The translations under genes and the position numbers were made by a program. A stretch of DNA of 64,000 nucleotides from Caldilineaceae bacterium (GTDB taxonomy: Bacteria; Chloroflexota; Anaerolineae; Caldilineales; Caldilineaceae). Every line of letters starts with the position of its first letter. Within the stretch, counting starts at the first letter, position 1. Below the pieces are notes generated by a model. That model had not been told where the DNA came from and searched no databases. It was given only the letters and a program-made list of their open reading frames with translations. The stretch spans positions 1 to 64,000 of the forward strand of contig JAJEDJ010000058.1 in NCBI GenBank assembly GCA_022821545.1, in the 5' to 3' direction. Below are positions 42,284-51,451 of the stretch, piece after piece.

Positions 42284-44446
42284 TTGCGTACACCTCCATG
42301 CGCTCCGTTCAAGCCCGACGACAATACGGTTGCGTTGTACCATTTCGATGAGGGCGAAGGCAACGAGGTGATGGACTCATGCGGGGACACCGGTCTTACG
42401 CTCCGCGCCCAGCGCGCGGGGCAGTGGGGTTCTCATGCGGGCTTCGGCGCCTGCGCCCGTTTCGACCGCCGCGCCGACGACGCAAACCTGCTTGTCGGGC
42501 CGACCAACAACGACAAACTTCTGCTGCGGTCGTGTACATCGGAGTGGACGATCGAGGCCTGGGTGCGGTACAAGGGCGCAGGCGGCCTTGAAGAAGGGCA
42601 CACGTACGTCAACATCTGCGGGACCGAAGACGAAGGACTTGGCCTCCCAACCGGCATACGCGGGGGCTGGAATTTCTCCCTGAGCAGCTTTACACGCCCC
42701 GGCACGCTGCAAGACGGGCTTGTCCCGGCGGCCCGTTTCATGGGCTCGCCGCGCGGCAGGGACCCGAATCACGACACGAGCGGGCTTCTTTTTCCCCATT
42801 CCAAGGCCGGGGGCTGGACCAGCGCCGACCCCCCCAGGATCAGAGACGACGAGTGGCACCACGTCGCCTGGCAGTTTCGTTTTCTGGACCAGACGCACTT
42901 CTTCTTTCTGGACGGCCAGCTCATCCGCCGCGTCCAGCTTCCTCTTCCCAACGACATACAGGGACGGGTCGTCAACGATACGGAAAACGTCGGGGTCCCT
43001 TTTGTCGTCGGCGGCTTTCTCCACTCCCAGGACCCGCCCAAACTTTTGGGATTCGGTAATTTCGATGGTGAAATCGATGAGGTCCGAATCTCCCGCATAA
43101 TGCGCTATCCGGTAGCGGAGCGGCTGTCGATTGTCCGGCGCGATCTGCCTCCAGCTACTCGCGATGCTCCTTACTCGGTCCAATTTCCGACCGATGCGGC
43201 CAGAGGGGCCGTCCTGTGGGAGCTGGCTGAAGGAAGGTTGCCTGAAGGGCTGACGCTGGACGGCAGGGCGGGGACCATAGGCGGCAGACCAGCCGCGGCG
43301 GTGGAAGAGCAGCCGCTCGGTCTGCTTGCCACGGATGCAAGCGGCAGCTCCGACCGGCGCCAGTTCCAGCTGAGCGTCCGCCGCGGGCGGATCGCGACCG
43401 GTTCGCTGCCTCCGGCTTTCGCCGGCAGCGCATATCGCGCCAGGATAGCGACAGTTCACATGGTCGCGCCGGTCGAATGGACGGTTGTGGAAGGCGTCCT
43501 GCCCGGCGGGCTGCAGCTCGACCGTGAGACCGGCGAGCTTAAGGGTACGCCTTACAGCCCCGGCAACTGCCGCTTGCGCGTAGAAGCAGTCGACGCCACC
43601 GGCCAGAGCCAGCAGGCGGAGTTTGTCCTGAAAGTATTGCCGGCGGAGCTCCTTGTGATCGGGCCGGACGAACACACGGTTGTCCTGTATGACTGGCAGG
43701 GGCCGAACGGCCGCCTCATCCGCGACGTGATGGGTGACGAGGAACTGACCTTGACGTGGACCAATATAGGCGGCGACAGGCGCGTTTCCTGGCCCGGCCG
43801 CGCCGGTCGCTTTCCGCAGGATACCGGCCACGGCGAGCACGGCTTCGTCGGACCCCAAGCGAATGACAAGCTGGATCTGCGCAGCTGCAAAGAGGCGTGG
43901 ACGGTGGAGGCGTGGATCAGACGGGGCGGACCACTTCAGGCATATGGCGAGAGGGCGGACGCGCACCACCGTCCCTTCACATTCGGGCACATCTGCGGCA
44001 CATACGACAAGACGGAACGGGGCGTCTGGGAGTTCTATCTTTCCGCGGAAAACTCGCCTGACGGCAGCATGGCCCCCGGCGTACATTTTTTGGGGGCAGA
44101 GCCCGAACAGGCGCTGATGGACCTGCATCCGTGGACGCGTCCGGAAGGGCTTGTTGCGGGCAGGGCCGAAGCGGGCATCAGCGATATCGAATGGCACCAT
44201 GCGGCGTGGCAATACGAAGCAGGTGAGGACATTCACCAACTTTTTCTGGACGGCGTCCTGATCTGGCAGATGCGCAGCCCCGACGGCCGCAGGCTGGTCA
44301 ATAACCGCAGACACGACGCCCAGTTCAGCGTGTCCACGCGCCTGAAGGGATTCGCGCGCTACGGGGGGGCGTTTGATTTCCTGGGCGAGGGCCACTTTTT
44401 CGGACAGATCGGCGAGATTCGCATTTCGTCCATAAAGAGGTACTGA
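42284..44446 (+). CDS. Double LamG / Ig-like multidomain protein without a signal peptide
   Basis: A 720-residue protein. Residues 10-280 and 465-720 are two LamG (concanavalin-like) domains of similar order: a start NTVALYHFDEGEGNEVMDS or HTVVLYDWQGPNGRLIRDV, then W-T-[IV]-E-A-W-[VI]-R and a GEIDEVRIS or GQIGEIRIS end. Between them are two He_PIG Ig-like repeats (LPEGLTLDGRAGTIGG near 305 and LPGGLQLDRETGELKG near 405). TTG 42284 is the start because AGGAGG lies 8 nt before it. Such domains usually act outside cells on glycans, yet no signal peptide or anchor is visible. Probably a carbohydrate-binding or scaffold protein. Confidence 0.75.
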   Translation: MRTPPCAPFKPDDNTVALYHFDEGEGNEVMDSCGDTGLTLRAQRAGQWGSHAGFGACARFDRRADDANLLVGPTNNDKLLLRSCTSEWTIEAWVRYKGAGGLEEGHTYVNICGTEDEGLGLPTGIRGGWNFSLSSFTRPGTLQDGLVPAARFMGSPRGRDPNHDTSGLLFPHSKAGGWTSADPPRIRDDEWHHVAWQFRFLDQTHFFFLDGQLIRRVQLPLPNDIQGRVVNDTENVGVPFVVGGFLHSQDPPKLLGFGNFDGEIDEVRISRIMRYPVAERLSIVRRDLPPATRDAPYSVQFPTDAARGAVLWELAEGRLPEGLTLDGRAGTIGGRPAAAVEEQPLGLLATDASGSSDRRQFQLSVRRGRIATGSLPPAFAGSAYRARIATVHMVAPVEWTVVEGVLPGGLQLDRETGELKGTPYSPGNCRLRVEAVDATGQSQQAEFVLKVLPAELLVIGPDEHTVVLYDWQGPNGRLIRDVMGDEELTLTWTNIGGDRRVSWPGRAGRFPQDTGHGEHGFVGPQANDKLDLRSCKEAWTVEAWIRRGGPLQAYGERADAHHRPFTFGHICGTYDKTERGVWEFYLSAENSPDGSMAPGVHFLGAEPEQALMDLHPWTRPEGLVAGRAEAGISDIEWHHAAWQYEAGEDIHQLFLDGVLIWQMRSPDGRRLVNNRRHDAQFSVSTRLKGFARYGGAFDFLGEGHFFGQIGEIRISSIKRY

Positions 44447-44487
44447 CCTTTTCGGAAGCCATTTTCGGTCCAATGAGGAGAAAAATC

Positions 44488-45885
44488 GTGAGAAACTGGG
44501 GTATTGGCCGCGGGAAATGGGTGTTTGTGGATTGGATGGGCGTGGAACCGGGCTACGGTACGGAGTGGGGCGGCGCAGTTAGCGAGGGCTGGAGCGTTCC
44601 GCATGGGATAACGCTCAAAGTCCACGAGCCCGCGGTAGATCCTGCGCCGGTGATCGTTGCCGACCGTCCCTGGGAGCAGGGCTACATATCTCCGTACTCG
44701 ACGTTCCTTGAGGATGGAGGGATGCTCCGCTGCTGGTACGAAAACGGGGGCGGAATCGGCTATGCAGAGTCGCACGACGGCGTCGAATGGGAGAAACCGA
44801 ACCTGGGCCTTCAGGCGTGGAACGGGTCGACCGATAACAACCTGATTGACATTAACCGTCACGGCCACGGCATCTTTATCGATCCCGTATCGGCCCCGTC
44901 CGAACGGTACAAAATGGTCAGCTGTCACTGGACCGAGACCGAGCGTAAGGTCCTTGGCGCCATTTCCGCGGACGGCCTGCACTGGACGCCCTTGCTCTTG
45001 CCTATCATGGAGTATCAACATGCCGACACCCAGAACATCGCCCACTACGATGTGGAAAGGGCCGAATATATACTCTACACCCGCCAAATGGATGGGAATT
45101 CGAACCGCCGCGGCGTCAACCGTGTGGCAACGGACAGCTTTCGGCGCTTTGAAAAGTCCGTACCGGTCTTGGAGAACAGTCCTCTGGACGCGCCGGACGT
45201 GGACATCTACTGCAACGGCTACTCCCCCTGGCCCGGCGCAACGGACGCGCATCTGATGCGGCTCTCGATGTACGAGCGCACGCCCGACACGATGAACGTC
45301 CATCTGGCGACCAGCCGCGACGGCATCGCTTGGCACAGGCCCCTGGGCCGGAACGCCTGGATCGAAACTGTGCCCTCCGCCCAGGGACCATACAAGACGG
45401 TCTATGCCTGCGCCGGGGTTGTGCCGACGGGGGCAGGGGAGTGGTCCACGTACGTTGGCGTGAACCGAATGTTGCACAACGAACCGGTCGAACGGAGGAA
45501 GGGCGCGCCGGGCGAGTCGGGGCTGGTACGCGCGGCGGTGCGGGAGGACGGTTTTGTCTCGGTTTCCAGCCGGGGACGCGGCGGCTTCTGGACGGTTCCT
45601 TTCGAGCTGAACTCGGATTCGATCGGCATCAATGCGGATATCCTTTATTCCGGCTTCCTGCGCTGCCAGATCCTGTCCTCCAGTCCCGGAGACGTCGGCA
45701 GCGACACGCGGTTCATCCGCAGCGTCGAGGGCTACTCGCTTGAAGAGTGCCAGCCGATAGTCGGGAATCAGATTGACGCTCCTCTAACGTGGAACGGAAG
45801 CGCGGACTTGAGCCAACTGCGGGGCCAGACAGTCCGCCTCAGGTTTGACTTGTACAAGGCTGATCTGTACGCAATAAAGTTCTAA
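44488..45885 (+). CDS. Five-bladed-propeller glycoside hydrolase-like protein (GH32/43-type), copy 1
   Basis: A 465-residue protein from GTG 44488, chosen because AGGAG in the ATG 44473 region serves that codon best. The body looks like a five-bladed propeller of the GH32/GH43/GH68 type, with repeated G-x-S-x-D-G-[IL]-x-W segments (AESHDGVEWEKP, AISADGLHWTP, ATSRDGIAWHRP). The last 85 residues form a module shared with the proteins at 47035 and 52440 (INADILYSGFLRCQIL and VRLRFDLYKADLYAIKF). No signal peptide. The catalytic acids cannot be assigned by eye, so the activity is open. Confidence 0.65.
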   Translation: MRNWGIGRGKWVFVDWMGVEPGYGTEWGGAVSEGWSVPHGITLKVHEPAVDPAPVIVADRPWEQGYISPYSTFLEDGGMLRCWYENGGGIGYAESHDGVEWEKPNLGLQAWNGSTDNNLIDINRHGHGIFIDPVSAPSERYKMVSCHWTETERKVLGAISADGLHWTPLLLPIMEYQHADTQNIAHYDVERAEYILYTRQMDGNSNRRGVNRVATDSFRRFEKSVPVLENSPLDAPDVDIYCNGYSPWPGATDAHLMRLSMYERTPDTMNVHLATSRDGIAWHRPLGRNAWIETVPSAQGPYKTVYACAGVVPTGAGEWSTYVGVNRMLHNEPVERRKGAPGESGLVRAAVREDGFVSVSSRGRGGFWTVPFELNSDSIGINADILYSGFLRCQILSSSPGDVGSDTRFIRSVEGYSLEECQPIVGNQIDAPLTWNGSADLSQLRGQTVRLRFDLYKADLYAIKF

Positions 45886-45887
45886 CC

Positions 45888-45917
45888 GCCAGACAAATCG
45901 ATCTGCCAGACAAATCG
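45888..45917. repeat. 17-bp-period direct repeat
   Basis: GCCAGACAAATCG occurs at 45888-45900 and again at 45905-45917, a 17-bp period, directly after the stop codon of the propeller gene. Similar 17-bp duplications are at 21908, 48694 and 51452. Confidence 0.75.
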
Positions 45918-46080
45918 CTGAGCGGAGCGGGGGACGGAAGCAAGCGTTCCTTCATGCACACGCGGGACATGCTTGACCCTCAATCCCAGATTGTATACAC
46001 TTCCGTGGAAAGACTGTGGATCAGCGCTTTGACACTGAAAATAAAGTAACGCTGCAAACAAAGTAGGGGACTGAACGACC

Positions 46081-46983
46081 ATGCAATCCATGACCGTTGC
46101 GGACGGGACGAAGGTCACGATGTCGGGGCACGAGCTTGTTTTTGGCGAGAATATTTTTGTGCCGCGTGACGCGAACGATATTGCAGGGGACATGGCGGCA
46201 CTGCGCGCCAGGATCGAGGAGGACGGCTACCTGTTGATTCGCGACTTTTACGACCGCGATGCAGTTATGGCCGCGCGCGCAGACATTCTTTCCTACCTGG
46301 CTGAGCAGGGCTGCCTGGATGCGGAGGCCCCGGCTGAAGAGGGCGTGATCGGTCCAGAAAACGAAGGCGCGGCGCTGCGCAACGAGGTTGTCGTCAACAT
46401 GAAGGCGTATCTGCGCGTGGTCAATTCGGAGCGGGTCATGGCGTTCTTCGAGGATTTTCTCGGCGGCCCGACTTTGACACTGGACCACAAGTGGCCGCGG
46501 GCGGTGAGGCGGGGCCACAGCACGGGCGCACATTATGACGTCGTGTTCATGGGCGCGGGCACAAAGGCGCTATACACGGTGTGGACGCCCCTGGACGATC
46601 TGTCACTTGACATGGGACCGCTGGCCTTCTGCCCGGGTTCCAACAAGCTGGACGTGCTGCGCCGCACTTACGGGACGGCGGACGCCCACAATGACGTGAC
46701 CGACGGCCACCTCAGCCGCAACCCCCTTGAGCTGATCGAGAAGTTCGGCGTCAAGTGGTCGTCGACGCCGTTTGGCGCAGGCGACGTTATTATCTTCGGC
46801 ATGTACTTCCTGCACGGTTCCCTCGACAACGTCTCCAACCGCTACCGCCTCAGCACAGACAACCGCTACCAGCTGGCCTCCGAGCCGGTCGACGAGCGCC
46901 ACATGGGACAACATCCCGACCAGATTCCCAAGGCCGAAAACCGCAAGACTATGGCCGAGATGCGCGAAAAGTGGGGGATTTGA
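46081..46983 (+). CDS. Phytanoyl-CoA dioxygenase (PhyH) family protein 2
   Basis: A 300-residue PhyH-family Fe(II)/2-oxoglutarate oxygenase. The first ligand pair is H-Y-D in GAHYDVVFMG, the distal His is in FLHGSLDNVSN, and NRYRLS provides the 2-oxoglutarate Arg. The central strand is MGPLAFCPGSNKLD. TAGGGGACTGAACG precedes the ATG. It stands between two propeller genes, at 44488 and 47035, so oxidative deprotection or ring hydroxylation of the same substrate is a possible role. No homologue with a known substrate is recognised. Confidence 0.85.
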   Translation: MQSMTVADGTKVTMSGHELVFGENIFVPRDANDIAGDMAALRARIEEDGYLLIRDFYDRDAVMAARADILSYLAEQGCLDAEAPAEEGVIGPENEGAALRNEVVVNMKAYLRVVNSERVMAFFEDFLGGPTLTLDHKWPRAVRRGHSTGAHYDVVFMGAGTKALYTVWTPLDDLSLDMGPLAFCPGSNKLDVLRRTYGTADAHNDVTDGHLSRNPLELIEKFGVKWSSTPFGAGDVIIFGMYFLHGSLDNVSNRYRLSTDNRYQLASEPVDERHMGQHPDQIPKAENRKTMAEMREKWGI

Positions 46984-47034
46984 ACCAGCCTGGACTGACA
47001 TCAGCAACTCTACATACAGGGACTCCATTGCGCC

Positions 47035-48678
47035 ATGACCGTTCCCGAGCCCAAGAGCCGCAGCGAGCAACGCGACATTCAACAGAAGACCGACGCCATC
47101 TTGCGCGGCGAGCGGCCGGTCGACAGGGACTACCCCTACATTCCTCCCGACTACGAGGTCCCGTTCCTGCACATCGGGACCGACAGACAGCTGTTTCTGG
47201 ACAATTTCATTCTCGATCATCTCGACGGCGTCAAGAGGGAGCTGTGCGCGCCGCAGAAGGCCCCCGAACCGCTGCTCTCCTTTTCGGACCTTCCATGGGA
47301 GCAGGTACAGTTCAACCCGGGCACGGCCGGTGTGGTCCACGACCCCGACGACGGGCTGTTCAAAATGTGGTACTGGCAGGGCCTGGCCGGCGAACCTTTC
47401 AACACCAGCCAGGTGCTCTGCTACGCCGAATCAAAGGACGCCCTCCACTGGGAGAAACCGCTGCGGGATGACTGTATCCCTTTTCAGGGCCATACCGCCA
47501 CCAACATCGTACACCCGGACATCTCCCAGTCCGGCCTGGCACTGAACCACGACCGCAGCGACTCCGAGCGGAAGTACCTGCTCGTGAACTGGCCCCCGAA
47601 AACGGCAGCCAAGCGACCGCCCGGCAGCCCCCGCCTTTCCAGCGGCGACGCCTCGCCCGACGGCATTCACTGGCAGACGATCAGCGAAGAGAGCCGCTTG
47701 CCCCATCACCATGAGCAGAAGATAATCTGGGACGAAGGCATCCAGCGCTATATAGGCTACAGCCAGTACTCCCACCACCAGGATTTCCTGTACCGCAAAC
47801 GTCAGATTGGCCGCCAGGAGAGCGCCGACTTCATCAACTGGTCGCCCAAAGAGGTCGTTTTGTCGGCAGACTGGGACGCCAATCTGCCGCCCGACATGGA
47901 GATGCACGATATGTCGGCGCGCAAGGTCGGGGGCCTGTACATCGGCATAACGTCAGAGTTCCTGGCCGAACCGTTCTGGCAGGAGCGGGAGGGCCGCAAC
48001 TGGCGCGATCAGGCGTTCGCCCGGCTGGGCCTCTACACCAGCCGCGACGGCAGACGCTGGCAGCGGGCCGGCGGCCCCGGCCCCTGGGTGGATACGGGGT
48101 CGCCGGGCGACCAGGACTACGGCTTCGCCTGCTTTACACCGGCCGGCGAACTGGTCCACAACGGCAAGCTGGTCATCCCCTACAGCGCCAATCCCCAGAA
48201 GCAGAGCTGGCTGCAACAGGGACCGCCCACTCCACTCTATCCGCAAGAGGCGTACAGGCTTCAGCAGGAGGCATGGCACGCCCGCGAGGCGCTGCAGGAC
48301 GGTCCTATTCCCAAGCGAGCCGTGGGCGGACTGATCCTGCGCGAGGACGGCTGGGCAAAGCTCGTTCCGAATTATGAGAGCGGCCAGGTCTACACCAAGC
48401 AGTTCGTCTTTGAAGGGGACGCGCTGCGCGTCAACGCCGACTGCAGCTACGGTTACGTGCGGGTCGAACTCCTCGACCCAACGTTCGCCCCCTACGAAGG
48501 TTTCTCAGCCGAGCAGTGCGACGCGCTCACCGGCGGGCCGGACGAGATCTGGCACACGGTCAGCTGGCAAGGCAAGAGCGATCTGCGCGCCCTGTGGAAC
48601 AGGCCGGTACGCATCCGCTTCAGCCTGCGTGAAGCCAGCATTTACGCTTTTCAGTTTTTCGAATCCATGTCAGAATGA
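47035..48678 (+). CDS. Five-bladed-propeller glycoside hydrolase-like protein, copy 2
   Basis: A 547-residue relative of the proteins at 44488 and 52440. After an N-terminal strap (LFLDNFILDHLDGVKREL) the propeller has W-x-x-G-x-x-W-type blades (LCYAESKDALHWEKP, RRQIGRQESADFINWSPK, LYTSRDGRRWQRAG). The C-terminal module LRVNADCSYGYVRVELLDPT with LWNRPVRIRFSLREASIYAF closes it near residues 455-547. No signal peptide. It follows a PhyH gene by 51 bp. Architecture suggests a hydrolase or lyase for polymers or glycosides; the substrate is unknown. Confidence 0.7.
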   Translation: MTVPEPKSRSEQRDIQQKTDAILRGERPVDRDYPYIPPDYEVPFLHIGTDRQLFLDNFILDHLDGVKRELCAPQKAPEPLLSFSDLPWEQVQFNPGTAGVVHDPDDGLFKMWYWQGLAGEPFNTSQVLCYAESKDALHWEKPLRDDCIPFQGHTATNIVHPDISQSGLALNHDRSDSERKYLLVNWPPKTAAKRPPGSPRLSSGDASPDGIHWQTISEESRLPHHHEQKIIWDEGIQRYIGYSQYSHHQDFLYRKRQIGRQESADFINWSPKEVVLSADWDANLPPDMEMHDMSARKVGGLYIGITSEFLAEPFWQEREGRNWRDQAFARLGLYTSRDGRRWQRAGGPGPWVDTGSPGDQDYGFACFTPAGELVHNGKLVIPYSANPQKQSWLQQGPPTPLYPQEAYRLQQEAWHAREALQDGPIPKRAVGGLILREDGWAKLVPNYESGQVYTKQFVFEGDALRVNADCSYGYVRVELLDPTFAPYEGFSAEQCDALTGGPDEIWHTVSWQGKSDLRALWNRPVRIRFSLREASIYAFQFFESMSE

Positions 48679-48693
48679 CGGCAGACCAGCAAC

Positions 48694-48725
48694 TATGTCC
48701 TGAAAGAAATTATGTCCTGAAAGAA
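48694..48725. repeat. 17-bp-period direct repeat ahead of the UGSC-like gene
   Basis: TATGTCCTGAAAGAA occurs at 48694-48708 and 48711-48725, a 17-bp period, between the propeller stop and the ribosome site of the selenoprotein gene. Confidence 0.75.
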
Positions 48726-48741
48726 CAGAAAGGAGCCGAAG

Positions 48742-50385
48742 ATGGGAACAGATCTGAAGGTCCATAATCCGATGGGTTACCCGCCGCAGATCGATCAGAA
48801 GCACCTGGCGCCGCGCGTGAGCGACCTGGCCGGCAAGACGGTGTATCTGGTCGACTGCCGGTTTGACGACGGCGACATCCTGGTCGAGCAGATGGCCAAC
48901 TGGTTCCGCGACAACCGGCCCGACATCAACGTCGAGGTGCGGCGCAAATCGGGCGTCTATACGGAGCGGGACGAGAACCTCTACGAGGAGATCCAGCAGA
49001 AAGGAGCGGGGGCGGTCATGGCCGTCGGCCATTGAAGTACCTGCGCGCCGGCGGTCGCCGACCAATGCATTATTCTGGAAACCGAGTACAACGTTCCGAC
49101 AGCCTCCATCCAGACGGGGATATTCCTGGACCTGGTGAAGGCCTCCACACTTCAGCAGGGCATTCCTTATTTGCGGCACGCGTTTGTGCCGCAGCCGGTG
49201 ATGGGCCGGTCGCCGGCCCAGTTGAGGGCGTACGTCGACGGTCCTGACGACATAACGGGCCGTCCCTTCATGGGCGAAGTTATCGCCGCGCTGACCCGGC
49301 CGCGGACGGGCGACGAGACCCGCAGCCATGACTTCGACCGCTCGACGCCGCGTTTTGTCGAGCCGGACACAGAGGAGAACCTGAACCGGCTCTTCGCCGA
49401 GAATCTCTGGACCGACATGCTGCCGATCATTCTCCCCACCGAGGCGCGCGTCGCCGCGATGTTGGAGGGCACGAGCCGCAGCCCGGACACGGTGGTAGGC
49501 CGGATGCGCCCGACGGGAACCCGCGAGGCCTGGGAGTACACGGTGGAGAAGGTGGCGGTCAACGCGGTGATGGCCGGGGCCAAACCGGAGTACCTGCCGG
49601 TCATTCTGGCGCTGGCCGCCACAGGCGCCTCGGCGCGGGCCAGCACGACGAGCTCCGCCGCCGCGATGGCGGTCGTCAACGGTCCCGTCCGGCATGAGAT
49701 CGGGATGAATTGGGGCATCGGCGCAATGGGACCCTACAACCACGCCAACGCCACAATCGGCCGCGCCTTCGGTCTGCTCTCGCAGAACCTGCAGGGCGGC
49801 TCCGTACCCAAGGAGACCTATCTCGGCTCCCAGGGCAACAATTACGCGTACAACAGCGTGACCTTCGCGGAAAACGAGGAACGCAGCCCGTGGGTACCGT
49901 TCCACGTCCAGCATGGATACGGGGCCGACCAGAGCGCGGTCAGCGTTTTCGGCGGCTGCCGTTCGACGGCCTTCAATCTCGGCCTGCGGGCGAAGCACTG
50001 GGAGGATCATGTACGCAACATGCTGCGGGGCCTCAACCCGCATAACCCGCCCACCTTCGTGCTCGATCCGATCACAGCGCAGCAGTTCATCGATCGCGGC
50101 GGCTTCGATACGAAAGAGAAGCTGATCCAGTGGGTATACGAAAACGCCACCATGCCCGCCGGCGTCTACTGGGACTATCAGCTGATCGAGAATTATGTTT
50201 ACCCGCACGCGCTCAACGGCGTCGAGCCCTACGCCACCAAGCTCAAGGCCGCGAGCGATGAGCTGATCCCCATTTACAAGCCTGACGAAATCCACGTCGT
50301 GGTCGTCGGGGGGGAGACCAACGGCTACTGGCGCATCATGGGCTGCAACTATGCGGGCACAGCTTCGGTCGACGACTGGCGCTGA
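48742..50385 (+). CDS. UGSC-family-like selenoprotein, TGA 49033-49035 read as selenocysteine
   Basis: From ATG 48742 (AAAGGAG before it) the frame continues through one TGA at codon 98 to TAG-free DNA ending at TGA 50385, 547 residues. Before the TGA is GKTVYLVDCRFDDGDILVEQ and MAVGH, and after it STCAPAVADQC and VPTASIQTGIFLDL, so the motif is U-S-T-C near residues 98-101, close to the U-G-S-C motif of a known but uncharacterised (seleno)protein family. The remaining 400 residues (LPIILPTEARVAAMLEG, TGTREAWEYTVEKVAVNAV, GPYNHANATIGRAFGLL) form a second conserved-looking domain. A thiol/selenol redox role is inferred. Nonsense mutation is the alternative. Confidence 0.78.
49030..49067 (+). 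promoter_or_regulatory. Bacterial SECIS-like hairpin at the in-frame TGA
   Basis: CATTG at 49030-49034 pairs with CAATG at 49063-49067, and an apical stem CGGC (49049-49052) / GCCG (49057-49060) closes a GGUC loop at 49053-49056. The loop begins 17 nt after the TGA, inside the 16-37 nt window known for bacterial SECIS elements, and starts with the required G; the fdhF element has a comparable GGUCU loop at 18 nt. The fold was made by eye. Confidence 0.6.
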
Positions 50386-50481
50386 GTGAGCGGCAGTACA
50401 GGTCAAGCGGCGCCCGGTCCGCGGGGTAGGGAATCAGGGGCGCTAATCGACGCATAGGGCGGTCTGCCAGAGGCAAGTGTG

Positions 50482-50523
50482 GGCAGGGCAAGTGGAGCAA
50501 GTCCGATTTCCACCTGCCCTGCC
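50482..50523 (+). terminator. Long GC-rich hairpin after the selenoprotein gene
   Basis: Arms 50482-50496 and 50509-50523 pair over 15 positions with one mismatch around a 12-nt loop, followed by TAATTGATCC. It is the only strong hairpin in the 240-bp gap and may end transcription, although the T-tract is poor. Confidence 0.5.
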
Positions 50524-50625
50524 TAATTGATCCTATCCCGTTTCCAGCGGTGAAGGGCCAGTTCAGTCCGGCCGGCGGAGCGGAGGTACTGAGGGCCGGC
50601 GTCGCGCCCGGAAGGAGGAGGTGAA

Positions 50626-51426
50626 ATGGAAGAGATTACTCAACTGCGGCTGGAGGGGTACTGCCTGGTGAAAGGCGTCATTCCGCAGGAGGAGGTCGGC
50701 CGGATCCGCCTGGACGTTGACGGCGCCAGGAGCGCGGGGATGGAGGCTTACGAGAAACTGGACTGGTCGGCGGTTACCCATATGCAGTCCCTGGCGCCCT
50801 ATTTCGCCGAGCCGCGAATACTGGAGGTCGCGCGCACGGCGTTCAATCATGCCAAGGTGCGCATCTCGCAGACCGAGTTCAAGAGCGTACCGCCGCGGAG
50901 CAACCCGCCTGAATGGCGCAATTTTCACTCCGACTGGCCGCACGACCTGACGGACCGCTCCTACTGCGGCCTGGTCAACCAGCCCTTCCCCGACATGGTG
51001 ATGAGTCTCACGTCGATCTGGATGCTTTCGCCGTTCACCCCGGAAAACGGCGCCACCTGGGTGGTGCCCCGCACGCATCGCGACCCGCGCAACCCGCGAG
51101 GCGAGGGGGACGGCATCGACGGCTTCAGCCCGATTCCCCACGAAGAGCAGGTCTGCGGCGACGCCGGAGACGTTCTGCTCATCGACAGCCGGGTCTGGCA
51201 CTCGGTCGGCCCGAATCAGACCGATGAGATCAGGTCCTGCGTGGTCGCCCGCTACTCGCCGTGGTGGCTGAGCGTGGAGTACGGAAAGCGCAACTGCGCA
51301 TTCGTGCCCGCCCACATTTTTGATTCGTTTCCGGCGGGTGTGCAGGAGCTTTACGCGCACCGGCGGGTCAAGAACGAGCCGCTCGCAATCGGGGAGCCGT
51401 CTCAGCAGCAGTATGCACAGAGATGA
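50626..51426 (+). CDS. Phytanoyl-CoA dioxygenase (PhyH) family protein 3
   Basis: A 266-residue PhyH-like oxygenase after GGAGGAGGTGAA, one of the best ribosome sites in the window. The ligand pair is H-S-D in NFHSDWPHDL, the distal His is in RVWHSVGPNQTDEIR with its Arg, and PENGATWVVPRTHRDPRNPR is the family strand. It is shorter than the other PhyH copies. The gene follows the selenoprotein gene and precedes, across one minus-strand gene, a propeller gene. Role: hydroxylation of an unknown substrate. Confidence 0.85.
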   Translation: MEEITQLRLEGYCLVKGVIPQEEVGRIRLDVDGARSAGMEAYEKLDWSAVTHMQSLAPYFAEPRILEVARTAFNHAKVRISQTEFKSVPPRSNPPEWRNFHSDWPHDLTDRSYCGLVNQPFPDMVMSLTSIWMLSPFTPENGATWVVPRTHRDPRNPRGEGDGIDGFSPIPHEEQVCGDAGDVLLIDSRVWHSVGPNQTDEIRSCVVARYSPWWLSVEYGKRNCAFVPAHIFDSFPAGVQELYAHRRVKNEPLAIGEPSQQQYAQR

Positions 51427-51451
51427 GCAACCCCGGCGGGCGTTTCAGGCT

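Noticed and set aside
42377..44473. 698-codon minus-strand frame opposite the LamG gene
   Set aside because: The + strand encodes clear LamG and He_PIG domains; the antisense translation is low-complexity and without any family feature.
49033..49035. Ordinary pseudogene explanation for the TGA
   Set aside because: No frameshift, clean motif around the TGA, and a SECIS-like hairpin in the right place favour selenocysteine. A nonsense mutation is kept as the alternative.
48670..50406. Long minus-strand open frame (578 codons) opposite the selenoprotein gene
   Set aside because: It is an antisense shadow typical of high-GC codon use. It has no recognised motif or ribosome site, and the + frame has motifs, a good start and the U-x-x-C logic.
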